Source: Variovorax paradoxus | Lineage (GTDB): Bacteria > Pseudomonadota > Gammaproteobacteria > Burkholderiales > Burkholderiaceae_C | DNA: 64,000 bases | Direction: 5' to 3' | Assembly: GCF_024734665.1 (NCBI RefSeq) | Contig: NZ_CP102931.1 | Coordinates: forward strand, 4,276,001-4,340,000 | In this document: in pieces, positions 53,152 to 62,138 of the stretch | Layout: each line of letters starts with the position of its first letter | Position numbering within the stretch: position 1 is the stretch's first letter | Notes under the pieces: generated by a model | What the model saw: the letters and a program-made list of their open reading frames with translations, nothing else | Told to the model about the DNA's origin: nothing | The model's database searches: none | Made by a program: the position numbers and the translations under genes

Positions 53152-54315
53152 ATGGCCACCCAACGTCTAGGAATCATCATGCACGGCGTCACCGGCCGCA
53201 TGGGCATGAACCAACATCTGATCCGCTCTATCTGCGCCATCCGCGCGCAAGGCGGCGTCACGCTGTCGAATGGCGACAAGGTCATGCCCGACCCGATCCT
53301 CATCGGCCGCAACGCCGAGAAGATGGAAGCGCTGGCCAAGGCCCACAGCATCCCGCGCTGGGGCACCGACCTCGACAAGGCACTGGAGAACAAGGACGAC
53401 ACCATCTTCTTCGACGCCGGCACCACGCAGATGCGCCCCACGCTGCTGGCCAAGGCCATCCGCGCTGGCAAGCACGTGTATTGCGAGAAGCCGATTGCCA
53501 CCAACCTGAACGAAGCGGTGGAGATCGCCCGCCTCGCCGAAGGCTCTGGCCTGAAACACGGCGCAGTGCAAGACAAGCTCTTCCTGCCCGGCCTGCGCAA
53601 GCTCGACATGCTGCGCCGCGCCGGCTTCTTCGGTCGCATGCTCAGCGTGCGCCTGGAGTTCGGCTACTGGGTGTTCGAGGGCGACCTGCAGCCCATTCAG
53701 CGCCCGAGCTGGAACTACCGCAAGGAAGACGGCGGCGGCATGATCCTCGACATGATGTGCCACTGGCGCTACGTGCTGGACAACCTGTTCGGCGAGGTGA
53801 AGTCGGTGTCGTGCATCGGCGCCACGCACATCCCCAAGCGTTGGGACGAAGCCGGCAAGCCGTATGAGGCCACCGCCGACGACGCGGCCTACGCCACTTG
53901 CGAGCTCACCGGCCACAACGGCGAACCCGTCATCGCGCAGATCAACATGAGCTGGGTCACGCGCGTGCGCCGCGACGACCTCGTGACCTTCCACGTCGAC
54001 GGCACCGATGGCTCGGCCGTAGCGGGCCTGTCGAGCTGCCGCGCCCAGTCGCGCGTGGCCACGCCGCGCCCGGTGTGGAACCCCGACGAGAAGCAGATGA
54101 TGAATTTCTTCGACCAGTGGCAGGAGATTCCGGACTCGCAGGTCTACGACAACGGCTTCAAGATCCAGTGGGAACACTTCATCCGCCACGTGGTCGAGAA
54201 CGAGCCGTACAAGTGGACGCTGCCCGAGGGCGCCAAGGGCGTGCAGTTGGTCGAGGCGGCACTCGAATCGTGGAAAGACCGCCGTTGGGTCGACGTGCCC
54301 GCGCTGAAGGTCTGA
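53152..54315 (+). CDS. Gfo/Idh/MocA family oxidoreductase
   Basis: A 387-residue NAD(P)-dependent dehydrogenase. N-terminal Rossmann region about 5-135 (LGIIMHGVTGRMGMNQHLIR), a central EKPIATNLNEAVEIARLAE (the conserved EKP catalytic lysine K), and C-terminal alpha/beta domain with GGGMILDMMCHWRYVLDNLF. Such enzymes oxidise cyclic polyols, sugars or amino sugars. Substrate is not assigned. RBS AAGGAAGAAAACG precedes the ATG. Confidence 0.9.
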   Translation: MATQRLGIIMHGVTGRMGMNQHLIRSICAIRAQGGVTLSNGDKVMPDPILIGRNAEKMEALAKAHSIPRWGTDLDKALENKDDTIFFDAGTTQMRPTLLAKAIRAGKHVYCEKPIATNLNEAVEIARLAEGSGLKHGAVQDKLFLPGLRKLDMLRRAGFFGRMLSVRLEFGYWVFEGDLQPIQRPSWNYRKEDGGGMILDMMCHWRYVLDNLFGEVKSVSCIGATHIPKRWDEAGKPYEATADDAAYATCELTGHNGEPVIAQINMSWVTRVRRDDLVTFHVDGTDGSAVAGLSSCRAQSRVATPRPVWNPDEKQMMNFFDQWQEIPDSQVYDNGFKIQWEHFIRHVVENEPYKWTLPEGAKGVQLVEAALESWKDRRWVDVPALKV

Positions 54316-54325
54316 GGCAGGCAGC

Positions 54326-55513
54326 ATGGCTCTTTCGCTAACCCTTCCCACTGCGAGCGGTTCGCTCGCGCCCTACGCCCTGCGCGGCACCGCGCCGGTG
54401 AAGCCCGATGCGGGCACCAAGTTCAACCGCATCGCCTACTCGGCCGCGCACGTGGTGGCCGATCCGCTCGCCGCGATCGACCCGTGGCTGCAATGCGCGG
54501 TCGACTGGGACACCACCATCGCCTATCGCCGCCACCTGTTCTCGCTGGGCCTGGGCGTGGCCGAGGCGATGGACACCGCGCAGCGCGGCATGGGGCTGGA
54601 CTGGCCGACCTCGCTCGAGCTGATCCGCCGCTCGCTCGATGCCGCGAGGGACGTGCCCGGCGCACTGGTCGCCTCGGGCTGCGGCACCGACCACCTGGAC
54701 ATCGACAGCGTGAAGAGCATCGATGACGTGATCCGCGGCTACGAAGAGCAGATGGCCGCCATCGAGGCGCTCGGCGGCAAGCTGATCGTGATGGCCAGCC
54801 GCGCGCTGGCCCGCGTGGCGAAGAGCCCCGCCGACTACGAGCGCGTGTACGACCGCATCCTGAGCCAGGCGAAGCAGCCGGTGGTGTTGCACTGGCTGGG
54901 CGACATGTTCGATCCGGCGCTGGCGGGCTACTGGGGCACGAAGGATGTCGATGCGGCGATGGACACGGCGCTGGGCATCATCGCGGCGCATCCGGAGAAG
55001 GTCGACGGCATCAAGATCTCGCTGCTCGACAAGGACAAGGAAATTGCGATGCGGCGCCGCCTGCCGCCGGGTGTTCGCATGTACACGGGCGACGACTTCA
55101 ACTACGCCGAGCTGATTGCCGGTGATGGCTTCGGCAGCGAGCCGACGCATGGCAAGAGCGATGCGCTGCTGGGTATCTTCGACGCGATTGCACCAGCTGC
55201 CAGTGCCGCACTGGGGGCGCTGGCACAAGGCAACACCGAGAAGTTCCACGCCATCCTCGGCCCGACGGTGCCGTTGTCGCGCCACATCTTCGCGGCGCCT
55301 ACGCGCTTCTACAAGACCGGCGTGGTGTTCATGGCCTGGCTCAACGGCCACCAGAAGCACTTCACGATGGTGGGCGGGCAACAGAGCACGCGTTCGCTGC
55401 AGCACTTTGCCGAACTGTTCCGCCTGGCCGATGCGGCCAATCTGCTGGAGCAGCCGGAACTGGCGGTGCACCGCATGAAGACGCTGCTGGCTTTGCACGG
55501 CGTGGAAAGTTGA
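54326..55513 (+). CDS. DUF993/dihydrodipicolinate synthase-like aldolase-fold protein
   Basis: A 395-residue TIM-barrel protein of the DUF993 type (distant from DapA/NanA aldolases). Stretches such as TSLELIRRSLDAARDVPGAL, GCGTDHLDIDSVKSIDDVIR, EALGGKLIVMASRALARVAK, KVDGIKISLLDKDKEIAMRR (possible Schiff base lysine region) and VRMYTGDDFNYAELIAGDGF show a complete barrel. It sits in the dehydrogenase-isomerase operon and probably acts in sugar/polyol degradation. Function remains inferred. Confidence 0.78.
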   Translation: MALSLTLPTASGSLAPYALRGTAPVKPDAGTKFNRIAYSAAHVVADPLAAIDPWLQCAVDWDTTIAYRRHLFSLGLGVAEAMDTAQRGMGLDWPTSLELIRRSLDAARDVPGALVASGCGTDHLDIDSVKSIDDVIRGYEEQMAAIEALGGKLIVMASRALARVAKSPADYERVYDRILSQAKQPVVLHWLGDMFDPALAGYWGTKDVDAAMDTALGIIAAHPEKVDGIKISLLDKDKEIAMRRRLPPGVRMYTGDDFNYAELIAGDGFGSEPTHGKSDALLGIFDAIAPAASAALGALAQGNTEKFHAILGPTVPLSRHIFAAPTRFYKTGVVFMAWLNGHQKHFTMVGGQQSTRSLQHFAELFRLADAANLLEQPELAVHRMKTLLALHGVES

Positions 55514-55521
55514 CCCGGACC

Positions 55522-56400
55522 ATGCGCGATTTCTCGCAGAACCACGACTGGCTGTCGATCAACACCGCCACCGTGCGCAAGCAGTCGGGCGTCGAGGTGC
55601 CGCTGGACCGCATCATCGACCAGTGCGCCGAGCGCGGCATCCGCGCGATCAGCCTCTGGCGCGACCAGGTGGCGGCCGTCGGCCTCGACAAGGTGGCGAA
55701 GCAGCTGAAGGCGCACGGCATCGGCCTCTCGGGCTACTGCCGCGGCGGTTTCTTCCCCGCGCCCGATGCAGCTGGCCTGAAGGCCGCGCTCGACGACAAC
55801 CGCCGCGCCATCGACGAAGCGAAGACGCTCGATGCGCCCTGCCTCGTGCTGGTGGTCGGCGCCTTGCCCGGCGCGCTCGAAGGCAAGGTCGCCTACAAGG
55901 ACATCGGCCGCGCACGCAGCGAGGTGCGCGACGGCATCGCCGCATCGCTCGAATACGCCCGCGAAGTCGGCATGCCACTCGCCATCGAGCCCCTGCACCC
56001 GATGCAGGCAGCCGACCGTGCATGCATCAACACGCTGGAGCACGCACTCGACCTCTGCGATGAACTCGACGCAGGCAAGAGCGGCATGCTCGGCGTGGCC
56101 CTCGACATCTATCACGTGTGGTGGGACCCGAAGCTGCAACAGCAGATTGCCCGCGCCGGCCGCGAGCGCCTGCTGGCGTATCACGTCTGCGATTGGCTCA
56201 CGCCCACGCGCGACCTGCTGAGCGACCGCGGGATGATGGGTGATGGCGTGGTCGAGCTGAAGAAGATCCGCGGGTGGGTGGAAGACGCGGGCTTCGCGGG
56301 ATTCAGCGAAGTGGAGATCTTCTCGAACCTCGACTGGTGGCAGCGGCCTGGTCACGAGACCCTGGACGTCTGCATCGAGCGGCACAAGCAGGCTGTCTAG
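55522..56400 (+). CDS. Sugar phosphate isomerase/epimerase-like protein
   Basis: A 292-residue AP-endonuclease-2-fold protein from the ATG at 55522 (an earlier TTG is less likely). Pattern: MRDFSQNHDWLSINTATVRK, ERGIRAISLWRDQVAAVGLD, EPLHPMQAADRACINTLEHA, VALDIYHVWWDPKLQQQIAR, YHVCDWLTPTRDLLSDRG. These are metal-binding xylose-isomerase-like motifs (E, D, H). It ends the catabolic operon; the intergenic repeat follows. Confidence 0.85.
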   Translation: MRDFSQNHDWLSINTATVRKQSGVEVPLDRIIDQCAERGIRAISLWRDQVAAVGLDKVAKQLKAHGIGLSGYCRGGFFPAPDAAGLKAALDDNRRAIDEAKTLDAPCLVLVVGALPGALEGKVAYKDIGRARSEVRDGIAASLEYAREVGMPLAIEPLHPMQAADRACINTLEHALDLCDELDAGKSGMLGVALDIYHVWWDPKLQQQIARAGRERLLAYHVCDWLTPTRDLLSDRGMMGDGVVELKKIRGWVEDAGFAGFSEVEIFSNLDWWQRPGHETLDVCIERHKQAV

Positions 56401-56829
56401 AGCTGCTCGTTGTTCAGGGGCGCATGCACAGGCCACCGGGCACTCCCCCCTCCGCGAATGTCCCCCGCCCTTCGGGCTCCTCCTTTATTTCGCTGCGGGG
56501 AGCACCCGACGCCCTGTGCACGATGAGCGCGGCTGTGGCGCTGGCGGTTTGACCGCTGCTGCGGATCGCAGATGGAGATCTGGGGCGCACCACTGAGCTT
56601 TTGTGAGGGACGAGCAGGGACAAGCAGAAGTCCGACGGTCTGGTGCTGACCGGGTCGACATTGGAGTGACTGCGTTCAATGTTCGATTCAGATTGAACTG
56701 CGACATTCGGAGCTCTGACAGCGACAACCACTCCCTCACGCCAACCTGTCGCCGAAATTTCTCACGGTCGAACCGTCGACGGCGAGCCAGGGTTGCGGGC
56801 TACACTCGCGCATCACGACGGGGGATTTC
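56401..56829. other. 429-base gap with palindromic repeat, left copy
   Basis: No gene is seen. A REP-like element at about 56420-56532 forms an imperfect hairpin (the flanks around TGCACAGG and CCTGTGCA are complementary) with a conserved 47-base core at 56452-56498. The core recurs inverted at 59246-59291. The rest of the gap holds the promoter of the gene at 56830. Confidence 0.5.
56420..56532 (+). repeat. REP-like palindromic element, copy 1
   Basis: Core from CCGCGAATGTCC through CCCTTCGGGCTCC to TTTATTTCGCTGCGG (56452-56498), flanked by arms that pair imperfectly (GGCGCATGCACAGG with CCTGTGCACGATG). The same core lies in reverse at 59246-59291. It may be a bacterial REP/BIME or MITE-like element typical of Variovorax. 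Confidence 0.65.
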
Positions 56830-57471
56830 ATGGCAACTAAATCCAAATCGCCAGATGCCATCGGCAAGGTGAAGTTTCGAGTGATCGAGTTCGAGCTTGA
56901 AGGCACAGATGCGGCCATGCAAGAGACAATTCGAGGGTTCACTGCGGCACTGAATAACAACCAGGGCGTGCCTGCCGGTCGCCAGATTGCTCGACCAGTG
57001 GCTAAGCAGATCGGCCAGAACGGTGACGCGATGCACAGCCAAGAGGCAGACCACGAAGCCGACGTTCTTGATGCTGAGCCAGAGAGCGATGAGCCGGCCG
57101 CAGCTAAGGCAACGCGCGTGCCGCGAGCCAGGAAGATTCGGCCCATGAAGGTGCTGACTGACATCCGCCTAGATGACGTCGAACCGACGTTGAAGGAGTT
57201 CGCGATCGAGAAGGCTCCTGATTCTCACAATGCAAAGTACCGAGTGATTGCGCACTGGTTCAAGAACATCAAGGGTATCCCCGATCTGACGCCCGACCAC
57301 TTTTTTACCGCCTATCGGTATCTGAGCTGGACTACTCCGACCGATCCTGTGAAGGTGATTGAGAACCTGCGCGGACAGGCGATTGGGCACTTCAGCACAG
57401 GAGCAACGCGCGGAACGTCGACTATCAACCACGTCGGCGAACGTGAAGTACTCGAAATGGGTAAAGCTTGA
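56830..57471 (+). CDS. Uncharacterised protein of HEPN module, first gene
   Basis: A 213-residue protein. Residues 1-35 are basic (ATKSKSPDAIGKVKFRVIEF), the next 65 low-complexity, acidic and alanine-rich, and the last 100 a compact domain: IRLDDVEPTLKEFAIEKAPD, NAKYRVIAHWFKNIKGIPDL, DHFFTAYRYLSWTTPTDPVK. The last looks like a small helical DNA- or protein-binding domain. It overlaps the next gene, so the two are translationally coupled. Function unknown. Confidence 0.72.
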   Translation: MATKSKSPDAIGKVKFRVIEFELEGTDAAMQETIRGFTAALNNNQGVPAGRQIARPVAKQIGQNGDAMHSQEADHEADVLDAEPESDEPAAAKATRVPRARKIRPMKVLTDIRLDDVEPTLKEFAIEKAPDSHNAKYRVIAHWFKNIKGIPDLTPDHFFTAYRYLSWTTPTDPVKVIENLRGQAIGHFSTGATRGTSTINHVGEREVLEMGKA

Positions 57472-58217
57472 AAGGGCTGCCGTCATTCGTCGGTGGTGTA
57501 TCTGGATTCGCATCCAAGCCGAACACCTACAAGATTCAGGTCTTCGGTTGGTACATGCACGAGGTACAGAACATCGAACGATTCAGCGCGGCTGACCTGA
57601 ACAAGTACTTCGATGAGTGCAACATCCCACGGCCATCGAATACAGGAGTGTTCCTCAAGAGCATGCTCGAACGCAAGCCGCCGTTGCTGCTGAAAGACTC
57701 AAAAGGACACCGGCTCTCATCGACCGCACGAACTGAAATGGCGGCACTGTTCCCATCGCGACCAACAGCGGTTAGCACGACGAAGATCCTGAACGACTTA
57801 GCTGCGCAGATCACCGATCCTGCACAGACGGCGTTCTTGACCGAAACATTGACGTGCTTCAAGCAGCATGCCTATCGCGCTGCCATCGTTATGGCCTGGA
57901 ACCTCGCGTTCAATGACGTGCTTGACCGGTTGTTCGCGAATCACCTCGTCGATTTCAATGCACAGCTATACAAGGTATTTCCGAAGGAAAAGCAGATCGT
58001 GAAGCGATCCGACTTCGAAGACCTCAAGGAATCACGGATCATCGAAGTCGGCAAAGGTGCGAGCATCTTCAGTGCAACGACGGCTAAAGTATTGACGGAG
58101 AAGCTCACCAAGCGGAACACTGCTGCCCACCCGTCGCTCGTAGTTGTGACGAGTGTTACTGCCGAGGAAGTGATCTCGGATCTCGTTCAGAACGTCATCC
58201 TTCGAAAGATCTGGTAA
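57468..58217 (+). CDS. HEPN-motif protein, second gene of module
   Basis: A 249-residue protein starting at a TTG that overlaps the preceding stop (TTGA). The N-terminal 100 residues resemble a winged-helix (YMHEVQNIERFSAADLNKYF, PRPSNTGVFLKSMLERKPPL). The C-terminal domain is helical with KRNTAAHPS at 215-223, matching the Rx4H motif of HEPN ribonucleases (R216, H221). HEPN proteins often act as toxins or abortive-infection effectors. A toxin role is inferred; the first gene may be its partner or antitoxin. Confidence 0.7.
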   Translation: MKGLPSFVGGVSGFASKPNTYKIQVFGWYMHEVQNIERFSAADLNKYFDECNIPRPSNTGVFLKSMLERKPPLLLKDSKGHRLSSTARTEMAALFPSRPTAVSTTKILNDLAAQITDPAQTAFLTETLTCFKQHAYRAAIVMAWNLAFNDVLDRLFANHLVDFNAQLYKVFPKEKQIVKRSDFEDLKESRIIEVGKGASIFSATTAKVLTEKLTKRNTAAHPSLVVVTSVTAEEVISDLVQNVILRKIW

Positions 58218-58646
58218 GACAGCCATACGGGGCGCTGAACTTTCGCTACGCAAGCACCGTCGCTGCAGGCAGTTCCCGTCATTGCCGCATGCGCGTACAT
58301 CATGATCATGGTGGACGACCGAGAACCAACTGACGATTTCATTCGCGGCTGTGTTCACCTCAGCGGCTTCGATTCAACGGGTGACACATGCGTTTGTTCC
58401 AAAAGAAAACGTCGCCTTTCAATTGCTAGCCCCCGGCGACTGCAATGCAGCTGAGACCGTACTTTCAGGGGACAAGCTCATCCGACAGGGACCGCTGCAA
58501 AGCGGATGCTCAGATTGCCCGCCGACGATCAGCCTGAAACACATAGCTGCCATCGAAGCCTACCCCGCAAACTTCAATCAACCCGAATTCCCTTCACAAC
58601 GACGGCTTCAGGCGGGCCGCGAAATTCGCAGCCCGCGGACCGGCCG
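58218..58646. other. 429-base gap, no gene seen
   Basis: No gene, repeat or strong hairpin was found. A short frame at 58351-58650 on the plus strand lacks protein-like features. Confidence 0.4.
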
Positions 58647-58916
58647 CTAACCGCCGGTCTCAAGCGCCCCACGCCGCGCCTTCTCGCTCATCTGGAACAG
58701 CTCTCCGGCCTTGCGCGCCAGTTCAGCCGCAAGCCAGAGCAGGTTGTCCAGTCGCCGAGGCCCATCACCGCTGCACCAGTCGATGTCTTCCCCGTGGCAG
58801 ACCCACAGGAGAGCTTCGAGTTGAGAGAGGGTGTTTTCGAGAAGATCCGCCGGGTCTTGGGCGTTGTCTTCGGAAGCTACCGGCGTGCGAGGCCGGGCTA
58901 TAGTCTTGGTAGCCAT
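58647..58916 (-). CDS. Small hypothetical protein, DUF3077-like
   Basis: An 89-residue protein from the ATG at 58916 (GAAGGA upstream): MATKTIARPRTPVASEDNAQ, LLENTLSQLEALLWVCHGED, RRLDNLLWLAAELARKAGEL. The alternating hydrophobic helical pattern resembles small DUF3077/DUF6124-type proteins of pseudomonads and relatives. This family call is weak. It faces away from the YcaQ-like gene. Confidence 0.65.
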   Translation of the reverse strand: MATKTIARPRTPVASEDNAQDPADLLENTLSQLEALLWVCHGEDIDWCSGDGPRRLDNLLWLAAELARKAGELFQMSEKARRGALETGG

Positions 58917-59391
58917 TTTGTGCGTTCCTTCCAAGGTAGTTGCACGAACTTGGTTAGACGGTCGGGGTGCTGATAACGCCCTGGCCGTCGCCTTTTGATA
59001 CCTCGCATCTGCATCGCTGCTTTCGCACCGACGACCTGCCGCGAGGCAAGCAGCCTTCAAACATCTCGGTGGCTTGGTGTGTTGCGCCTTTCTTCTCCCC
59101 TTGTTGGGGTGTTGAGTGACAGGGGCATCCACTCTAGAGAAGAACCCGGCGAAATAGCCGCTCCATGCGGCATGAAGTCCCGACGACCGCCAACAAATGC
59201 AGCTTCCGCAGCGGCGCTGAACGCTCACGCCGATGGGGTGCCTTGCGCAGCGAAATAAAGGGGGAGCCCGAAGGGCGGAGGACATTCGCGGAGCAAGGTA
59301 CCCCGTCGGCGTGAGCGCGCCCTGAACGACAACGGAGCCCAACGCACAACGCAGCAAAGCGAAAGTCCGCCGCCTGTGCTGCAATCCGCTG
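58917..59391. other. 475-base gap with palindromic repeat, right copy
   Basis: Holds the second REP-like element (59215-59325) and the promoter of the YcaQ-like gene; no gene is seen. Confidence 0.5.
59215..59325 (-). repeat. REP-like palindromic element, copy 2
   Basis: The conserved core (59246-59291) is the inverse of copy 1. The arms CGCTCACGCCGATGGGG and CCCCGTCGGCGTGAGCG pair almost perfectly around it. With copy 1 it bounds the HEPN gene pair and the small 58647 gene in opposite orientation. Confidence 0.7.
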
Positions 59392-60495
59392 ATGCCTGCC
59401 CTGACCCTCGACGACCTGCGCCGCTACGCGGTGGCGCGCACCCTCTTCAAGCCCACGACGCTGCCCGCCGCGATCCGGCACCTGGGCTTCGTGCAGGCCG
59501 ACCCGATTCGCGCGCCCGCACGCGCACAAGATCTCACGCTGCGCCACCGCGTAAAGGACTACCGCGCAGGCGATCTCGAAAGCCGCTACATCCGCCTCGC
59601 CATCGAGGAAGACTGTCTCGTCAACTACGGCTTTCTGCCGCGCGAGCACCTAGCGCTGATGCACCCGCGCGAAGCCAAGCGCATATGGGACGCCGATACG
59701 CGGCGCAAGGCGGCCGATGTGCTCGCCTATGTGCAGGAACACGGCCCGGTGCATCCACGCCAGGTGGAGCAGCACTTCGCGCACGGCCGCATCAAGAACT
59801 ACTGGGGCGGTTCGAGCAACGCGACCACGCACCTGCTCGACGAAATGCACTACCGCGGCATGCTGCGCGTGGTGCGGCGCGACAGCGGCACGCGCGTCTA
59901 TGAGGCCGTGACGCACCAGCCCGCCGACGACAGCCCCGCTGGCCGCGCGCAACGCGCCGCCGCGCTGATCGAACTGGTGGTGCGCAAATATGCGCCGCTG
60001 CCGGCCGCGAGCCTCACCTACCTCGTGCGCCTGCTCGGCTACGGTGCGCCGCATCTCTCGCTGCAAACGCAGGCGGCATTGCGCATCGCCCGCGAAGAAC
60101 TGCTCGCGAGCTGCCGCATCGACGGCACGACCTGGTACTGGCCCGCTGGCGAGAACCCGGCCTCGCGCCGCCACGCACCCGACGACGCGGTGCGCCTGCT
60201 CGCGCCCTTCGACCCCGTTGTGTGGGACCGCCGCCGCTTCGAGCTGCTCTGGGACTGGACGTACAAGTTCGAGGCCTACACGCCCGCACCCAAGCGTCAG
60301 TTCGGCTACTACGCGCTGCCGATGCTGTGGCACGACAGCGTGATCGGCTGGGCCAACGTCACCGCGCCCGAAGGCCAGTTGAAGCCAACCTTCGGCTACG
60401 CCGGCAAGAAGCCGCGCGACGCGGCCTTCCGGGCGGCGCTCGATGACGAACTGCAGCGCATGACGCAGTTCCTTGCAGGGCGAGCCGTACCCTGA
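59392..60495 (+). CDS. YcaQ/AlkX-type winged-helix DNA glycosylase family protein
   Basis: A 367-residue protein of the HTH_42 family. LGFVQADPIRAPARAQDLTL carries the QxD-type catalytic motif of YcaQ-type interstrand crosslink glycosylases. Further features are HYRGMLRVVRRDSG, LLAPFDPVVWDRRRFELLWD and WTYKFEAYTPAPKRQFGYYA. These enzymes unhook DNA interstrand crosslinks from nitrogen mustards and related agents. Solitary gene on the plus strand. Confidence 0.85.
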   Translation: MPALTLDDLRRYAVARTLFKPTTLPAAIRHLGFVQADPIRAPARAQDLTLRHRVKDYRAGDLESRYIRLAIEEDCLVNYGFLPREHLALMHPREAKRIWDADTRRKAADVLAYVQEHGPVHPRQVEQHFAHGRIKNYWGGSSNATTHLLDEMHYRGMLRVVRRDSGTRVYEAVTHQPADDSPAGRAQRAAALIELVVRKYAPLPAASLTYLVRLLGYGAPHLSLQTQAALRIAREELLASCRIDGTTWYWPAGENPASRRHAPDDAVRLLAPFDPVVWDRRRFELLWDWTYKFEAYTPAPKRQFGYYALPMLWHDSVIGWANVTAPEGQLKPTFGYAGKKPRDAAFRAALDDELQRMTQFLAGRAVP

Positions 60496-60625
60496 CTGCT
60501 GCGGCCGTGTACCGCCTCCGAAGAAAATCCCCGCTCGGGCGAAGGTCTGCCGCGCGGGCGACAGGCCCACGCGGCGGCGGGCTCCTAGAATCGCGCCGTT
60601 GTCCGGTTCGCCGGACGACAAGCGT

Positions 60626-60777
60626 TCTCAGGGCGGGGTGCAATTCCCCACCGGCGGTGATGGCGGCTGAAAGGCTGCACAAGCCCGCGAGCGCCTGGAG
60701 CTTGCAACAAGTTTCAGGGTCAGCAGATTTCGGTGCGATTCCGAAGCCGACGGTCACAGTCCGGATGAAAGAGAGCG
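60626..60777 (+). ncRNA. FMN riboswitch (RFN element)
   Basis: A complete FMN aptamer: CTCAGGGCGGGGTGCAATTC, CCCACCGGCGGT, then AGCCCGCGAGCGC, GTCAGCAGATTTCGGTGCGA and ACGGTCACAGTCCGGATGAA with final GAGAGC. It lies about 100 bases before the ribH start. FMN binding likely blocks translation or ends transcription in the following spacer. Confidence 0.95.
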
Positions 60778-60879
60778 CGAAATGCGGGCTCGCCCGCGCG
60801 CATTGCTTTGCCGTGCGCGCAGGTAGCCTTGCGGTTTCGTGCGCCCTGATTCAGGAAACCTGCTTTCAAGAGGCACACC

Positions 60880-61395
60880 ATGAGTCAGATCAACGACCTT
60901 CCCCTCTCTGCCGTTACCGCGTCGGGCTCGCCGCGCGGCACGCGCATCGCATTCGTCGAGGCGCAGTGGCATTCCGACATCGTCCACCAGGCGCGCGACG
61001 CCTTTCTCGAAGAAATGGACCGGCTCGGCGTGGCGCGCGAGCTCATCGACATCTTCGACGTGCCCGGTGCCTTCGAGATTCCGCTGCACGCCAAGCGGCT
61101 CGCCAACTCGGGCAAGTACGCGGCCATCATCGGCTGCGCGCTGGTGGTCGACGGCGGCATCTACCGCCACGAGTTCGTCGCGAACACGGTGGTCAGCACG
61201 CTGATGTCGCTGCAGCTGGAAACCGACGTGCCGATCTTCTCGGCCGTGCTCACGCCGCATCACTTCCACGAGCACGTGGAGCACCGCAAATACTTCCACC
61301 GCCACTTCGCGGTCAAGGGCACGGAAGTGGCCGAGGCCTGCTTCAAGACTCTCGAAGGGCTGAAGAAGGTCGACGCGCTGCTGGCCGCTGCGTGA
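60880..61395 (+). CDS. ribH: 6,7-dimethyl-8-ribityllumazine synthase, RibH2-type
   Basis: A 171-residue lumazine synthase. Pattern: RIAFVEAQWHSDIVHQARDA (phosphate/ribityl binding), DVPGAFEIPLHAKRL, AIIGCALVVDGGIYRHEFVA and VFSAVLTPHHFHEHVEHRKYF. The VVDGGIYRHEF form, with a Trp/His at positions usual for RibH2, matches the decameric type II enzymes found in Brucella and others. It condenses ribityl-aminouracil with dihydroxybutanone phosphate in riboflavin synthesis. The FMN riboswitch controls it. Confidence 0.92.
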   Translation: MSQINDLPLSAVTASGSPRGTRIAFVEAQWHSDIVHQARDAFLEEMDRLGVARELIDIFDVPGAFEIPLHAKRLANSGKYAAIIGCALVVDGGIYRHEFVANTVVSTLMSLQLETDVPIFSAVLTPHHFHEHVEHRKYFHRHFAVKGTEVAEACFKTLEGLKKVDALLAAA

Positions 61396-61427
61396 CAACA
61401 GGCGCGAGCCTGCAGTAATCTGGGCGG

Positions 61428-62114
61428 ATGAGCTCTTCATCATCCGCACACGAAGACCGCTACACCCTCTACGGCGCGCCCGGTTCGGGCGCCACGCCGA
61501 TACACGCCGCGCTGACGCTGATCGGTGCGCAGGTCGATACCGTCGACGTCGCTACGTGGGAAAGCGATGCCGAGCGCGAACGCGTGTCGGGCGTCAACCC
61601 GATGCGCCAGGTGCCCGCGCTGGTGCTGCCTTCGGGCGAGGTGATGACCGAGAGCGCGGCCATCCTGATCTGGCTCGGCGACCGCTACCCCGAAGCCGGG
61701 CTCTGCCCCGCGCCCGATGATCCGCTGCGCTCACGCTATCTGCGCTGGATGGTCTACCTGCCGGCCGCCATCTACTCGCTGTTCTGGGTACGCGACGACC
61801 CGCAGCGCCTCGTGCCCGACCCCACCGCACAGGCCGCGATGCTCGAACGCTCTGCCGAGCGCATCGCGCACTGCTGGCACCTGATGGACACGCAGATCGA
61901 CGAGCCCGCGCCCTATCTTCTCGGCGAAAAGCTGAGCATGCTCGACCTGTACGTGACCGTGATGTCGCGCTGGACGCCGGGCCGCAGGCGCTTCTACCGC
62001 GTGGCGCCGCGCATGGCCCGGGTGGTGCGCCGCGTGGATGCCGATCCTCGGTTGGCGGAATTCTGGGCGGCGCGCTTTCCCTTCACGATGGACCCGAGCG
62101 CTCCGGGAGGCTGA
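61428..62114 (+). CDS. Glutathione S-transferase family protein
   Basis: A 228-residue GST-like protein: N-terminal thioredoxin-fold YTLYGAPGSGATPIHAALTL, NPMRQVPALVLPSGEVMTES and AAILIWLGDRYPE; C-terminal helical domain AERIAHCWHLMDTQIDEPAP, YLLGEKLSMLDLYVTVMSRW. Substrate unknown. It follows ribH by 32 bases. Confidence 0.9.
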   Translation: MSSSSSAHEDRYTLYGAPGSGATPIHAALTLIGAQVDTVDVATWESDAERERVSGVNPMRQVPALVLPSGEVMTESAAILIWLGDRYPEAGLCPAPDDPLRSRYLRWMVYLPAAIYSLFWVRDDPQRLVPDPTAQAAMLERSAERIAHCWHLMDTQIDEPAPYLLGEKLSMLDLYVTVMSRWTPGRRRFYRVAPRMARVVRRVDADPRLAEFWAARFPFTMDPSAPGG

Positions 62115-62138
62115 GTCCTGTTTTCTATCATCGACACC

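Noticed and set aside
53167..54351. Minus-strand frames over the Gfo/Idh and DUF993 genes
   Set aside because: Shadows of clear genes on the other strand.
58351..58650. Short plus-strand frame
   Set aside because: No ribosome binding site and no protein-like pattern.
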